Shown piece by piece: positions 34,005 to 47,016 of a stretch of 64,000 bases of DNA. Both the position numbers and the translations under genes were made by a program. The notes below the pieces were generated by a model. The model saw nothing but the letters and a program-made list of their open reading frames with translations, was not told where the DNA came from and searched no databases. Each line of letters begins with the position of its first letter. The stretch's first letter is position 1. Source of the DNA: Argentina anserina (lineage: Eukaryota > Streptophyta > Magnoliopsida > Rosales > Rosaceae); NCBI RefSeq assembly GCF_933775445.1, contig NC_065872.1, forward strand, positions 14,136,001 through 14,200,000, written 5' to 3'.

Positions 34005-34960
34005 TTAATGTTTTCGAGCATAGTACTTCTTCAAGAACTTGCCGTTAATGGGACCGATTCTCAGACCATCTTCCGCTATAATTTTGTAAGCTCCATTGGT
34101 GTATACTTCTCTGACGACGTAAGGACCATCCCACTTTGACTTGAATTTGGAGCCAGACTTGTGCGTCATAATGATGGGTCTTCGAACAGCAAGAACTAAA
34201 TCATCAACTTGAAATGACCATGGTCGAACACCTTTGTTGAAGGCGTGTGACATCCGAGCTTGGTAGCATTCCAGGTGTTGTTGTGCATCAAGCCTCTTCT
34301 TGTCCAACGCTTCTAACTCTTGCAGGCGCAACTGGACATTTTCTTCATTTGTGAGACCTTCTTGCAAAGCGATTCGCAATGACGGGATTTATTTCTCTAA
34401 TGGTAACATGGCTTCGACACCATAGACAAGAGAATAGCTGTCCGATACGTCGTTCTATAAGCCCAGAGAGCTTCGCCTAATTTCTCATGCCAATCTCTCT
34501 GCTTCTTGCTGACAGTTTTCTTCAAAATGTTACAGAGTGTTTTATTGAATGCTTCTACCAATCCATTTGCCGGAGCTTTGTACATCAAAGAGAAGTGGAG
34601 CCTGAAGTGGAATTTCTTGCTCAACTATTCTGTTGCGGTATTCGAGAAGTACTTGGCGTTGTCCGTGATAATGCAAATCAGTATACCATAACGTCGTATA
34701 ATGCTTCCAGTAATGAAGTCCACAACATTTTCTTTCTTTATTTCTTTGAGCGGTATCGCCTCTGCCCACTTTGAGAAGGAATCCGTGGCTGCCAGGATGT
34801 ACATATGACCAGCCGATGATTTCGGAGTGATGAGTCCGATTGCATCCATTCCCCAGATATCGAACGGGTGCGAAGCAATTGTTGGATGCAACGGCTCAGG
34901 TGGCTGATGAATAAAGTTGGCATGAAATTGACAAGCTTGACATTTATGTGCATATTCCAT
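34005..34960 (-). pseudogene. integrase remnant of the Tat-type element
   Basis: Broken frames in order on the minus strand. 34960-34625 carries CQACQFHANFIHQPPEPLHP and the first catalytic Asp region (DIWGMDAIGL), plus ATDSFSKWAEA and IITDNAKYFS. 34624-34397 carries ANGLVEAFNKTLCNILKK, the Glu region. 34379-34005 carries a C-terminal region with KFKSKWDGPYVVREVY. Stops and frameshifts separate the parts. Such proteins insert element cDNA; this copy cannot. Confidence 0.85.
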
Positions 34961-35449
34961 TCAATCCTTGACCATGGTGGGCCAATAATACCCTAGTCGT
35001 CTTACTTGAAAATGTAACTTTGGTCCTGACTGATGTGCTCCACACACTCCAGAATGAACCTCTTCCATGGCTTTGACCGCTTCATCTTTTCCCAAGCATC
35101 AAAGGAGTACTCCGTCAAATGATCTCCGATATAAAGTTTCTTTGTAGTAGAGGAAGCGCGATACTCGCCGCTTGATGCTCCGAATCTTCAGGAAGCTGGT
35201 TGTGCTCAAGATAGTCGATGAAAGTATGCCTCCAATCTTCAACATCAATAGTGTGAACTGACACTACATGAGAACTGACACACTAGAATGAAGGCTTTGT
35301 TGTCACGACCCACCTTTGGTAAATTGGGATGTCCAAAATTTTGTCTCCAGACAATGCCAAGGTCGCGCCAAGTTTGCCAATGAATCTGCCATTTGATTAT
35401 CTTTCCGTGGCACATGTATGAGTGTAACTTTATCAAAACCCTTCAAGAG

Positions 35450-37215
35450 TTATGTGGCAAGTTGGAAATAAGGTACCAAATCTTTCTTCTTGACCTCGTA
35501 ATTAGTGAGCAGTTGATCAATCACCAACTTCGAGTCTCCATACACTTCGAGACTTTGGATTTCAATTTCTAATGTTGTTTGCAATCCCATGATCAATGCT
35601 TGGTACTTTGCGACATTGTTGGAGCACAATTCCTCAAGAGTGAAAGAATAAGGCAATATCTGCTTTTGTGGACAGACAAAGATAACACCAGCCCCTGCCC
35701 CGTCTGCCCTAGATGAGCCATCGAAAAACATCTTCCAAGTAGGGAGGACATTTGCAAGGAAGACTTCCTCGTCCGGGAATTCATCTGAGATTTCCCAATC
35801 TGCTGGAATAGGGTGGTCTGCCAAGAAGTCGGCCAACGCCTGTCCTTTCACTGCTTTAGCGGGCACATATATGATGTTGTATTGGTTCAATAGTAACGCC
35901 CACTTAGCCATGCGTCCGGTTAGAACTGGTTTAGATAATATGAACTTAACTGGATCGGCTCGCGCCACCAAGTGCATTGTGTAAGCTTGCATGTAATGTC
36001 TCAACTTTTGAATGGCGAAGATGAGTGTAAGACACATCTTCTCTATCGGCGGATAATTTAGCTCAGGTCCGGTGAGGGTCCGACTCAAGTAGTACAAGGC
36101 TTTCTCCTTTTTGGCATCATTTTCTTGGGCGAGAAGGGACCCAAGTGATCTCTCTTGAGCCGCGATGTAAAGGATAAGAGGTTTCCCGGTAATAGGTGCA
36201 CCTAACACCGAAGGATTCGCCAAGTATTTCTTTATGCTCTCAAAGGCATTGCGACAAGCTTCATCCCATACAAATGGAACATCTTTCTTCATGAGTCGAC
36301 TGAACGGTTGGCAACGGCCCGCCAAGTTCGATATGAACCGTCTGATGAAGTCAAGTCGTCCTTGGAGACTTTTCAACTCGCGCAAATTTCTTGGCTTTGA
36401 CATTTCCTGGATGGCTTTAATTTTGGATTGGTCTACCTCCAAGCCTCGATGCATCACGATGAATCCAAGAAACTTTCCGGAACTGACGCCGAAGGCACAC
36501 TTCAAACGATTCATTTTTAACTGGTATTTGCGTAACCTGTCGAACGCTCTTCGTAGATCTTGCAGGTGATTACTTCTTTTCTTTGTTTTGATAACCAAAT
36601 CATCAACATAGCATTCTACATACTTGTGCAGCATGTCACCGAAAATTTTCTGCATTGCACGTTGGTACATTGCACCGGCATTTTTAAACCCGAATGGGAT
36701 GACCTTATAGCAATAAATTCCTTTAGGAGTTCGAAATGCAGTGAGTTTCTCGTCCTTCAAGGCCATCCTTATGTGATTGTAACATGATGATCCGTCCATG
36801 AATGACAAAGGCTCATGCCCGGTTGTCGCATCCACCATGAGCTCTATGATTGGTAGAGGGAAATCATCTTTTGGACACGCCTCATTTCACGAAAGTCTAC
36901 GCAAACGCGGATGTGTCCGTTCTTCTTCTTGACAGGAACAATGTTTGCGATCCACTTGGGATATTGAACCTCTCTAATGAAGCCTGCGACAATCAACTTA
37001 TCAACTTCTGCTTCGATTTGAGGAAGAAGTTATGTTTGAAAGCGTCTTTGTGTTTGTTTGGTTGGCCGAGCCTCTGGTTTGACAGCAAGTCGATGAACTG
37101 CTACCTTTGGATCCAGATCGGGCATTTCTTTGTACGTCCAAGCAAAGACATCTTTGTACTCGAGCAACAGATCAAGATATTCTTTTTCTTCTTCAAAACT
37201 TAAAGACGCACTCAC
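35450..37215 (-). pseudogene. reverse transcriptase with two RNase H domains, Tat-type
   Basis: The frame 36838-35450 holds RT motifs (FRTPKGIYCYKVIPFGFKNA, then YVDDLVIKTKK), a first RNase H with connection region, and a second archaeal-like RNase H (WKMFFDGSSRADGAGAGVIF, EVYGDSKLVIDQL). The N-terminal RT part lies in another frame at 37215-37030, and the stretch at 36840-37030 encodes KKNGHIRVCVDFRE, so at least two frame breaks interrupt the domain. Confidence 0.9.
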
Positions 37216-38138
37216 AAAATAGGTCTTGGGTCTTCTTCTGTTCCCAAGTTAATCTCCTTAAGTTCGTCTATAGTGGCTTGCCCCCCGTCTTCAAGTTCTG
37301 GAGGAGTTTCGTCTACTTCAATTTCAAAATCTTCATGATCGTTTTCCTCCATGGTATCTGCTTCTACCACCGTGACATGATAATAGGTTTGGACAATGTT
37401 ATCCTCACCGCCATTACCGGGGTTGTTATCTCCCTTTTGGCTAGTGAATATGATGGTGTGTTGCTTCACTTTGAGTTGATCCGTGGAATCCACTTCCAAC
37501 ACACAATGCCTCTTCATGCGTGACGGGACAAGATTTCATATTTCTTTGCTCTCCGCTCGACTACAAGTCGTTTTCCTCTTGCATATTTGTCGTTCCTCAG
37601 GTGCTTGGATCCTTTCCAATGCAGGCTTTCGCGGAATGAGGTTTGACTTTTTCTGATCTTTGTCTGAACTTGACATCCTTTTGAATACGGAAGGCCGAGT
37701 GGTTATACTACCAATGCGATTGAAGACTGAACCTCTACTCGCTGTTATGTTCACACGGTCAAAAATTGACACCCTTGTGATTTATCCTTCAATACATTCT
37801 GATGTTGCTCTTCGAGGATCTGGACGAATGCGATCGAACGACGAAATGCGAGGGGTTGACTGAACCTCTTGACTTTTCTCTTCAACTACCTTTACACTGA
37901 TATGTTGCACATTGGCTCGCTCCGCCCTTCTTCTTCTTGAAATTCTGATTGGCTTGCTCGAAGCGAAACTGAGACCAGCTTTAGAAGAATCAAATGTTGC
38001 CCCTTGCTCTCTTAACTTCTTTTGTGGCTCATCGAGCTCATGCGCCATCTTTGCTGCAGCTTGATCGTTCTTTTTGCTTGATGAACCAAAGTTGTATCCG
38101 GCCTTTTTTAACAGCTTGTATGCATTAGGATCGAACCC

Positions 38139-39550
38139 TTATCTCGTTCTTTTCACGGGCAGCAATCCATGTTCCGTCTTACCTTGAATTGGTTTGACAA
38201 ACCCCTTTAGTGGCTGCTTTATGGGATTTTGGTTACTCACATTTATTAATGGCAATGTTGACTCCTCCTTCAACAATTTCACATCATCCTCTTCTAATTT
38301 TCGTGGGCACTCTTGTGACTTTGTCCCCACAAATGGAGATTCCCCCTCCCTTCGTCTAGACTTCGGAACATAGCGAAGGACCGGAAAGGCATGGTTGGAT
38401 TTTCTTTCTGCAGACGATGTTGCCACTTCAGATGAGACTTTTTGCGACACTTCACCATGAAGCTCAATGTCTTTTAATTTGGCATCATTCTCCCTAACTT
38501 TAGTGGCTTTCCCCGTGGAGGGTACTTTGACCAGAAGGACTTCTTTCATTGACTCCTCATCTGTGTAGAATTTAGAATCCGCAAAGTATGATTCAACTTC
38601 TGTGAATGGTTTGGTATCTCCTACCACGGTTTTCACACATCCGCGATAGAACTTGAAGTGTTGATGTAAAGTGGATGGCACGGTGCCATTTTCATGCACC
38701 CATGGTCGTCCCAACAACAAGTTGTACGCGGTCTTTGCATCGATGACATGAAATAAGGTGTTTGATTTTAGCTCTCCGATGTCCATGTCTAGCTTGATCA
38801 TTCCTATCGCTCTTTGTCCTCCTTGGTTGAAACCTTGGATCATGAGACGACTCATTGATAACTCATCAACGTTGATGCCAAGTTGAGACATGGTTGACTT
38901 GGGCATGATATTTACTGCTGACCCTCCGTCTATGACCATGCAATTCAATTTCCGCTCTCGCATGTCCCTGTCACAAAAAGAGGCAGATTGTGTGGCTTAG
39001 AGCCCAATTGGAGATCATCGTCTGTGAAGTGAATGTTATCACAATATGCATCACACGCGCCACATTCCTTCATGCTTGTGGAGTGTTTTCCTATGTCGAT
39101 GAGCATTTTCACAAGTGCGCATCTCGTTGATTTTGACAATTGCATCATGTCAGAGGGGCTAAGTTGGAAATGTAGACTCTCCAATTGTTTCAACACTTCA
39201 TTTTTCTTTAACACTTGACTTGTACCTATTTCTCTTGCTTCAAACTTTTCGTCTCCTTCGGAGCTAACTTCACAACTTGTGGCCATTGAAGTGACATTCG
39301 GTTGTTTCGTCTCAAAACGTCCTCGTCCATTCTCCTCTCGTCGTGGAGGTGATTTCTTCTGACTTGGTCGGGCAATTGGTGAATTTGACATCATACCTTT
39401 GCGAGTTCTTCTTCGGGTGACCAATATCCATCCTTCATCATCGGCATTAGATGCAACTTGGAGGATAGGCGTGGAAGCAGGACATTCTTTAACTTCTTTG
39501 GTCTTCTTATGTTCGTGTTCCCCCTTTGTGAAACAGAACAGTGTTTTCAT
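38139..39550 (-). pseudogene. aspartic protease region of the Tat-type element
   Basis: The frame 38963-38139 includes MVIDGGSAVNIMPKSTMSQL (a DSG/DTG-like site, here DGGS) followed by NLLLGRPWVHENG, typical of plant Gypsy protease. The overlapping frame 39550-38945 carries the upstream part. The two are out of register, so the protein is broken. Confidence 0.8.
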
Positions 39551-39704
39551 CGGGTGAAAATGAAGTGAAACTGGCTCGAACTACCCGAATGTTATGGTAG
39601 TGCAATTAACTTCAACAACGTCGTCGACGTCCAGCTCAATCTTCCCTTGCTTGCTAAGGTTCATTATCAAATCCTTTAGAACAAAGCACTTCTCTATAGG
39701 GTGA

Positions 39705-41346
39705 CTAACGAGGCGATGATATTTGCAATACTTCAGATCGTTGACTCGATGCATTTCTTCTGGACGTTTGCACTCCAGAAGCTCTATTTATCTTATTTTC
39801 GAGCAGATCCTCTAACATGCCCGCCACATCAGAGTCTGGGAACGGGTACGTCTTTCGCTCCATCTCCTTCAACGTGCATTTACTCCTATCGTAGGTTTGA
39901 GGAGGTTCCACCTTATTGAACTCTTTCTTATCCTGTGTAGAGATCTTAACCGGTGCAGTATTGATGACCATTGATTCTTTAGAAGGCTTCTTCACAACCT
40001 TGTCAAATATGCTTCCGAAGACTTTGTCTTTTTGTTGGTCGACCAGGGTTTCATTCTTTCCCTTATGACTTGCCAAGCTTAACTCCATGTCGTGGGCTCG
40101 AGTAGCCAACTCTTCAAAAGAACGAGGCTTGATTTCTTGCAAGATGTATAGTAAATCAAAGTGCATGCCTTGGATGCACATTTCAACGATTGACACCTCT
40201 GACAGTCGGTCCTTATAATCAAGGCTAAGTGAGCGCCATCTATTGATGTAGCCGATCGCGGGTTCATCCTTTCATTACTTCATGTTAGTTAGCTCCATCA
40301 TGCTCACCGTCCACCTTGTACTATAGAATCGATTAAGGAACTTGCGCTCCATTTGGTCCCAATTGTCAACATACTCTGGCTCTAAATCTGTATACCACTC
40401 GAATGCATTTTCCTTCAACGAGCGAAAAAATTGCTTGACCAGGTGATCGCCTTCTGTCCCGGCGTTACTGCAAGTCTCCAAAAAGTGGGCGACGTGTTGC
40501 TTTGGGTTCCCTTTACCTTCAAATTGTTGGAAATTTGGTGGCTGATACCTCCGCGACATCCTTAAGCTATCGATCCTCTTCGTGTAAGGTTTGGAGTAAG
40601 TGAGGGAGTCACGAGAAGGATCTCCATATTGAGCCCGAATTGAGTTGGTGATGATGTCCTGCAATTGCTGGAGTGATAAGGAACCAAGCGATTCGTCATT
40701 TTCTTAGACGTTTCTCCCTTTTCATTTACTTTGCTCCTGTCAGGCGACTCCTTGGTGGAGTTCTCATCATCGTGATCTCCCAACTTGCTATAAAGCTCAG
40801 CGATTTGCACGTCCTTTTCTTCAACCGTTTGGGTGAGCTTTTCAACTATCTCTAACAAATTGGAGAGTTGCTCCTCGATTGTGGATGTCCCGGTCACCAA
40901 GACCTGCGCATTGTCAGAAGAGGATTCATATGTCATAGAATAAAAGTTATCACCATCTTCTTTGGGACTTCCATGGTATGACGTGGTGCTTAATTCTTCA
41001 TCAGAGAAAACGTCTTCCAGGATAGGGCCATCACCATGAACGGGTAGAAGAGATTTCTCATTTGACTCATTCTCCTTTGACACTTGCTTCTTCCTACTTT
41101 GAGAGGCATGCTTTATTGCTCCCAACCTCTCCAAGGTGAAGACTGGTTTACGAGGCTTACTAGCAAGCGCCATAAATGTCGTGGGTTGAGCTCTAGCCAC
41201 GCTCCGGGTGACAAGGGCAATCGGTTCACTTTTTGATTTGGAGGATGTTTGTTGGACTTCTTGATCGGCTCGGCCTCTCCGCTTGACCTCGCGGTTGTGG
41301 ACTTGGATTTTTTCGTTAGGACGGCTTGGTTGTTCTTGGAAACCAT
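39705..41346 (-). pseudogene. gag region of the Tat-type element
   Basis: An ATG at 41346 starts MVSKNNQAVLTKKSK. The frame shifts at about 41270 into a polar region with a coiled-coil stretch (EEQLSNLLEIVEKLTQTVEE), and again near 40660 into the retrotransposon gag domain (PPNFQQFEGKGNPKQHVAHF, SLKENAFEWYTDLEPEYV). It continues at 40196-39705. Several breaks make it non-functional. Confidence 0.85.
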
Positions 41347-41420
41347 CGCACAAACGGATTTGAAGATTTCTTCGGAGAAGGAGATAAGAGGCCAAAAATG
41401 TCCCACTGGGCGTGCCAATT

Positions 41421-42207
41421 TGTAGAACGCGAATCTGAAAACAAACAAGAGTGCAGAAACATGTACAAATAAAATGTAATTTATTAATAATCAAGCGCGG
41501 GGTTACAATCTTTGTGAACTCCTCTGATTCTATCTCCGTATGTGATTTGGCTCAAAGGTGGCATGCACTTGATTTTGAGGATTTGAGTTTGATTTGGATT
41601 TGGATTTGATGAAGAACGAGCGATTTGGCCGCTTGATGATTCTTCGTGGACTTGAGTTTGGATTTGGATTTGATGAAAAACGAGCGATTTGGGGGCTTGA
41701 CGATTCTTCGTGGATTTGGGAGAATTCAGGATTTCTCAAGAGTGATATTGCTTTCTTCCTCTCCAATGTCAGAAATCCCCCTCTTTTTATGTTGAAAGGG
41801 GTCTTTATAGTGTCAAGAATATTCTATTTATAGAATATTTTAATAATAATATTTCTTTAGTTGTATAATTAAATCAATATTTATTTTATGATTAATTTAA
41901 AATTAGTTATGCGAATAACTAATTTAAACATATTTAAATAATTGATTTAATTATCACCGTAAAGAAATTTATTAATTCAATCAAATGTCCGATTACCATT
42001 TCGATCGTAAATGACATTCAATTTCCAATTAAAGTCAGAATCACGTAGCTTTGATTACGATCATCCATTTATGTGTTGACGCGAATTTTATTCGGGTCTG
42101 TACTGACTTTGTTGACTTTTGGGCCACGTGTGTAATTTTGTCGGGTTCTTGGTCGATTTAATCATTTAATAAAAATGATTTACTTCATTAAATTTCTTGT
42201 GTCTACA
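41421..42207 (-). repeat. 5' LTR of the Tat-type element, 787 bp
   Basis: Partner of 31117-31839. The internal sequence next to it reads, on the minus strand, TTGGCACGCCCAGTGGGAC and occupies the primer-binding position; I could not match it to a tRNA with certainty. Confidence 0.9.
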
Positions 42208-42620
42208 AATGAGTTTTCCCTTATGACATATTAGTGTTGTTTTCGGTTTACCGAAAATTCCGACGGTTAAACAGTTCCGAATTAGATGAAATTTTTATAT
42301 GGTCACTAAATATATATACCGATCATATCTACTGGTGTCGATCGATCCCGAGAAGTTTCCTTCATATAGTTGCATCATAATGCAATAGTTTTATTCTAAA
42401 CCTAATAAAATATGTATGTATAATATTTTATTATTTGACGGGCTTTTACGGGTCGGGCCTTGCGGGCTTTTGGCGGGCCGGGCCGCGTTTCACACCTTTA
42501 ATTTAAGCTCGGCCCTCTACCCACGGAAGCGGGTTATGACGGATTTTCTCGCGGGCCGGGCCGGGTAAAAGTCCGTCGGGTTTACAGGCCTCCGCGGATT
42601 TTTCGGATATGCGGGCTAAA
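42208..42620. repeat. right part of the older fold-back repeat element
   Basis: Continues the fold-back unit cut at 31116: AAAATTCCGACGGTTAAACA, then TGTCGATCGATCCCGA as in copy one at about 30748. It then runs into GGGCCGGGCC-rich DNA to about 42610. With the Tat-type element removed, 31116 joins 42208 (allowing for the target duplication) to make a second fold-back unit. Confidence 0.6.
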
Positions 42621-42879
42621 TGATGAGGCATATATATGGTTGCTATCTATCAATTACCTCTCCTATTCTAACCCCACATTATGAACTGATAATAGTAGAA
42701 GACCACCTACACATAATGGATTTAGTGAAAAGTTTAGGCAAGGACTCGCATAATTCTTGTCTAATAAAGATCGTTCCAAATCCCCCTTCACAAAAAAAAA
42801 AAAAATTCATATATATTTTAGTATTTTGCAGTGTGACAGCTTGAGCATAAACTCATTTACAATATAGTGTAAAACTTTA

Positions 42880-43049
42880 AAAAAAGTAAAATGCTGAAGC
42901 AAAAACAGAGAGTCCATCAAAAATCTCAGTTTGAGAGACTAACACTGGAGAAATTGGAAAGAAAGGGAGTGACGGAGACAAAAGGCATTGAACTTTCCGA
43001 CGGGTCATCGGCGCTTATCAGCCACCGCAGTTGGACGGCGCGTGAACAG
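42880..43049 (+). other. possible first exon of the FAR1-related gene
   Basis: An open, Lys/Glu-rich stretch (MLKQKQRVHQKSQFERLTLE...) is followed by GC-richer DNA and a donor-like AACAG|gtcagt at 43049/43050. No downstream exon is visible before the two LTR insertions. The next credible same-strand exon begins at about 57594. It may be the untranslated first exon of that gene, which is inference. It could instead belong to an unrelated or dead gene. Confidence 0.3.
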
Positions 43050-43885
43050 GTCAGTCTCTCGATTCCACTGATTCAGTTTTACAATCTACCTATCTATTTT
43101 AAACTGAGTTTTGATTCATGGTGGGTTTTTGTTCCTTCATTGAAATACTGACTTAGATGATTGAGATTTATGATAAATTCTGTGGGAACATGTTGTAGGT
43201 GTTTAGAAGTTAGAACTCTAGATTACACTGTCACAGTGTTGTTGTTGTTGAGTGTTGACAGTTGGTTTGATGTCTATGAGTGGATGTGGCCAGACACTGT
43301 AACTCGGAATCGAACTAGTTTGAACAGCATTTTAAGGAGGATTGTGTCTGTGCAGCATGCAAAATGTCTGAATTTGTTTTTGTTTCGTAGTTGGATTAGT
43401 CGAAAATTATTGGACAATTTGTAGATAATCCATGGTATTCATCACTGCTGTCGAATGAATTAGAGCATTCAGAACAGTACTTGTCTAGGTGATTCAGCTA
43501 TAGGAAGTTTGTAGAGATAAATGCTGTTTATAATATTAGTTACTTCAACTTTGTAAGTTAAACCATAGGTTTATTCTTTCCTCACTATATCCCGCTTATC
43601 AGAATTCTATGCTAACTTGCTAAGAAAGTTCTTCTTGACCTTTTTTAAGCAATTGGAATCTCAAGACCTGGTAATTCATGAAAACCACACTTGAATCAGC
43701 AATGGCCCGGCGGTGTATATGAACTTTATGATTCTATTTTGATGAGCTGTCTTTGTGCAAGACTTATATGATTTATTAATATGTATATAATCAATATGAT
43801 TCTCATTATTTGGTAGCTGCGGCAGTTTTATTGTCACCAAATGGAGCCCTGGTAGCCTTCAAGTAATGACCTCTTGCAAGCATGT
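43050..43885. other. probable intron DNA before the reversed solo LTR
   Basis: AT-rich DNA with no firm coding frame. The last five bases, CATGT, are the target duplication of the solo LTR. Confidence 0.3.
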
Positions 43886-46603
43886 TGTAACGACCCCAAA
43901 ATTTCGAGCTTAAAAACTCAAAATTCTAAAGTCGTTAGACACAAAATAATCTCAAATAAATCGAAATCATTAAAGTGTAACAGCGGATCAATTCTGAGTT
44001 CTCAATACAACTCAGACAACCAATTATTACAACCCAAATTTATAATCCATACATAAAATGGAAATGTAATAATCCTCACAAATCACTCACAAATCTCACA
44101 AATAAAATTACACAAATTCTCACACACAAATCCACGCTAAAACCTCACCACAAGTAGGATACGAATGACTTCGAGCCTCTGTAGTCGTCACTCAACCTCC
44201 ACTAATCAGCACCTGCGAAATTATCCCCTACACCATCGAATTGGTGCACCGGGATTGTAAACACAACCCGGTAAGCTTATAGCTCGTATGAGTAAAAATC
44301 AGAATATAATTCGCATATCAAAATATACGAAAGATCACAAAACAACAAATATAAATGCCCTCATGAGTCAATGGACAGCCCATCTGGTTGTCCCAAAGAA
44401 ATATGAAATGAAACGCTCATGAGAAAATTAAGTAACCCTTCTGGTTACCCAATGCATTTATAATACGGGTACCAAGAACGCTGGTACACATCTGTTACCC
44501 CTCTCGTAATACAACGCTGATATTGGATAGCCACCCGCTACCCAACATCCAAAATAAACTGAGTACCCATGAGCAGATAACCACCCGTTACCTCACATGC
44601 AGTACTAAGGCAGACAGACTAGAGCTCTAACTGTATCGTAACTTTCGCCCGGCCAAAGGCTAGGTTTCGACTTGCCAAACACGTACAATAATCTCACATC
44701 ATATTGTACCAAAAATCAGGTCCGAAGACAATTCACATTTTAACAATCTCAATGTTAAAAATCACGTACAATAATCTCACATCATATTGTACAATTCAAA
44801 TCACATGCTCAATATAATCACAATAAAATCATAACAGTATATTATATAGCAACTATATATATTCGTACTTATTTACCATTTATACAATACATATATAGTC
44901 CACTATATCTTATACATGTCATATTTCACCACACATGCTCAATACACAAACTTCCGTCATCGAAATGACCATTTCTAATGAATTAATAACAGTATATAAT
45001 ATAATGAATTATATATATATGTATTTATTACCATTATACAGCATATATGTAATCCACCAAATTGTATACATGTTGTAATTCATTATTAAATACTCTTGCG
45101 AAAATCTTGAATCACCGCGAGTGTCGATTCGTAAATATGTGAGATTTTACTCACCTTATTGACTTGAGCGTAATTCCAGAAGATAATTCCTTTCCTCGAT
45201 TTAACGATCACCTTGAAAAGATAAGAAAAGAATTTAGAATCGTTTCGTAAACCTTTAAATGCCGAAACAGTAATAATCGGTTACTGTTCAGAAATTTTCG
45301 GTTTTACGAAGTTACTGTTCACGGTTACTATTCACGGTTACTGTACAAATATTCAATTAATACGTATTTCTGTACGTATAAATACTATTTACGTATTTCT
45401 GTACGTATAAGTACTATATACGTATTTCTGTACGTATAAATATTATATACGTATTTTTTGTACGTATAAATATTATATACGTATTTATGTACGTATACGT
45501 ACTGTTTAAATGTAAATACAATCTCAGTAAATAGTATTTACTAAATTACCCTTTTACAAATTACTTTTTACATTTACTGAAAGTAATTTATATTTACATT
45601 TACCGTAGGTAAAATTTAATTACATTTACCGTAAGTAAATAAAATTTACATTTACATTTAAGTAAATTACCAAAATACCCTTCTCGGAATCACTGTTCAC
45701 GCCGCCGCACGTGGCGGCGCGTGGGGCACACGCGCCGAGCCCAGGGACGGCGCGTTGCATGCCACTGCCGTCCCATTTCTCTCCCTTTTTCCCCCCTCTT
45801 CTCCGCCACGGCCTCACGCCGCGCCTAGCCCCCTCCACACGCCCACACGCGCCGCCTAAGGCGGCGACATCTCCCCCCAAAACGTCATCCTCCGATCTCC
45901 CTCTATACGAATCAAACAACCACAAAAATCTCAACAAGTCATCACAACAATCATCCTAGGCTAACCCTCACCTCAATCAAGCTCTTGGATCGTCGGAGAG
46001 CTCGCGAAGGCTTCGGTGGAAATCGCAGAACCTTGACGCCGTTGGTGGAGCTCCGACGCTGCGTGCGTGAGTGCGTCGACCTCTGGGTTGGCTAAGGAGG
46101 GCCGCACGGTGCTCTCTGGGTCGGCGGTGCACGACACGCCGGGCTGGAGGCGGAGGTCGCAGGTGGGAAGGAAGATCGGGGAGGGAGAGAGAGAACCGAG
46201 AGAGAGAGAGGGAAAGAGGGAGGCGGAGAGAGTGAGGGTTTCCAAATGTGGAAAACCCTAATCACAAAATACTCTATTTATACTCGTTCCCAAATCAGAA
46301 ACTAACTTCCAACATTAATAACTTCTACATACATCGTCCGATTAGGACGCGTCACATACTCACGAACTCGTATCGACGAGCTCTACAACTTTCGTGAAGG
46401 AAGTTTTCGCAACCGAGCGACGGAATAAAAGTCGATAATATCGTTCGGAAACGTAACGTTTTTCTTATTAAACGTTCCGAAAACATTTCCATTTTTTGTT
46501 TCAAAGTATCGCAAACAACCAATTTCATTTTAATTGAATTTCTTAACTTTATAGAATTCAATTCAATTCAAATATTGTTTTAAAAAAATCTAGGGTTATT
46601 ACA
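43886..46603 (-). mobile_element. solo LTR, 2.7 kb, Gypsy long-LTR family A, reversed
   Basis: It reads TGTAACGACC at its left edge and GGTTATTACA at its right, the reverse complement of the family A termini. A perfect 5-bp duplication CATGT flanks it (43881-43885 and 46604-46608). It contains a five-unit TACGTA array (45357-45511), two hairpin motifs (about 44684 and 44765), a GC-rich leader and, read on the minus strand, a TATAAAT box near 46280. Interior genes are absent. Confidence 0.92.
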
Positions 46604-46608
46604 CATGT

Positions 46609-47016
46609 AGTGGTAGTTTAGACATCATGCACTAGTCTTATCAAAGACATTTTGAACTTTAGGTAGGCATAGTATTAGATACCCACCATTCTAATGGTAA
46701 AGCTATAGCAGACTATCAAATTCATGTTGTGTATATATTTTGCCTTGATTTTGAACTGTTCATGGGGAATAGGGAATGTCAGTTGATGTGTTATATTCCT
46801 GAACGGTAATAGATGTAAGTTATGATCTCTTTGGATTCAGTCAGTTGCATTCATTTGTCTCACTGGAAGCATTTATTTAATTTTTCTTTACAAGTACATC
46901 AACATACCATGGCGGGCTTGTGTTGTATCTTTTGTACATTCGAGCAGCAAGGGATAAGAGAGGTGGAATCTTAGTTGGGAAGTTTTATATATTGCTTGCT
47001 TTTTGAAGTGCATCTT
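46609..47016. other. spacer between two LTR insertions
   Basis: About 400 bp of AT-rich DNA without a coding frame, probably original host DNA. It ends with ATCTT, the target duplication of the intact Gypsy element. Confidence 0.4.

Larger units (their letters stand above)
31117..42207 (-). mobile_element. Tat-type Gypsy LTR retrotransposon, decayed
   Basis: Direct repeats at 31117-31839 (3' LTR) and 41421-42207 (5' LTR) bound 9.6 kb of internal DNA read on the minus strand. Gene order is gag, protease, reverse transcriptase, RNase H, second (archaeal-type) RNase H, integrase, which is Gypsy order. The second RNase H is a mark of the Tat lineage (established knowledge). A polypurine tract (about 31841-31853, GAAGTGGGGGCAT on the minus strand) abuts the 3' LTR. 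A long non-coding segment lies between integrase and the 3' LTR. All coding parts are broken by frameshifts and stops. The flanks AACGG and AATGA may be a degraded target duplication. Confidence 0.9.

Noticed and set aside
30139..42620. Complete hAT element spanning the whole nested block
   Set aside because: The left end looks hAT-like, but no inverted right terminus or 8-bp duplication could be found.
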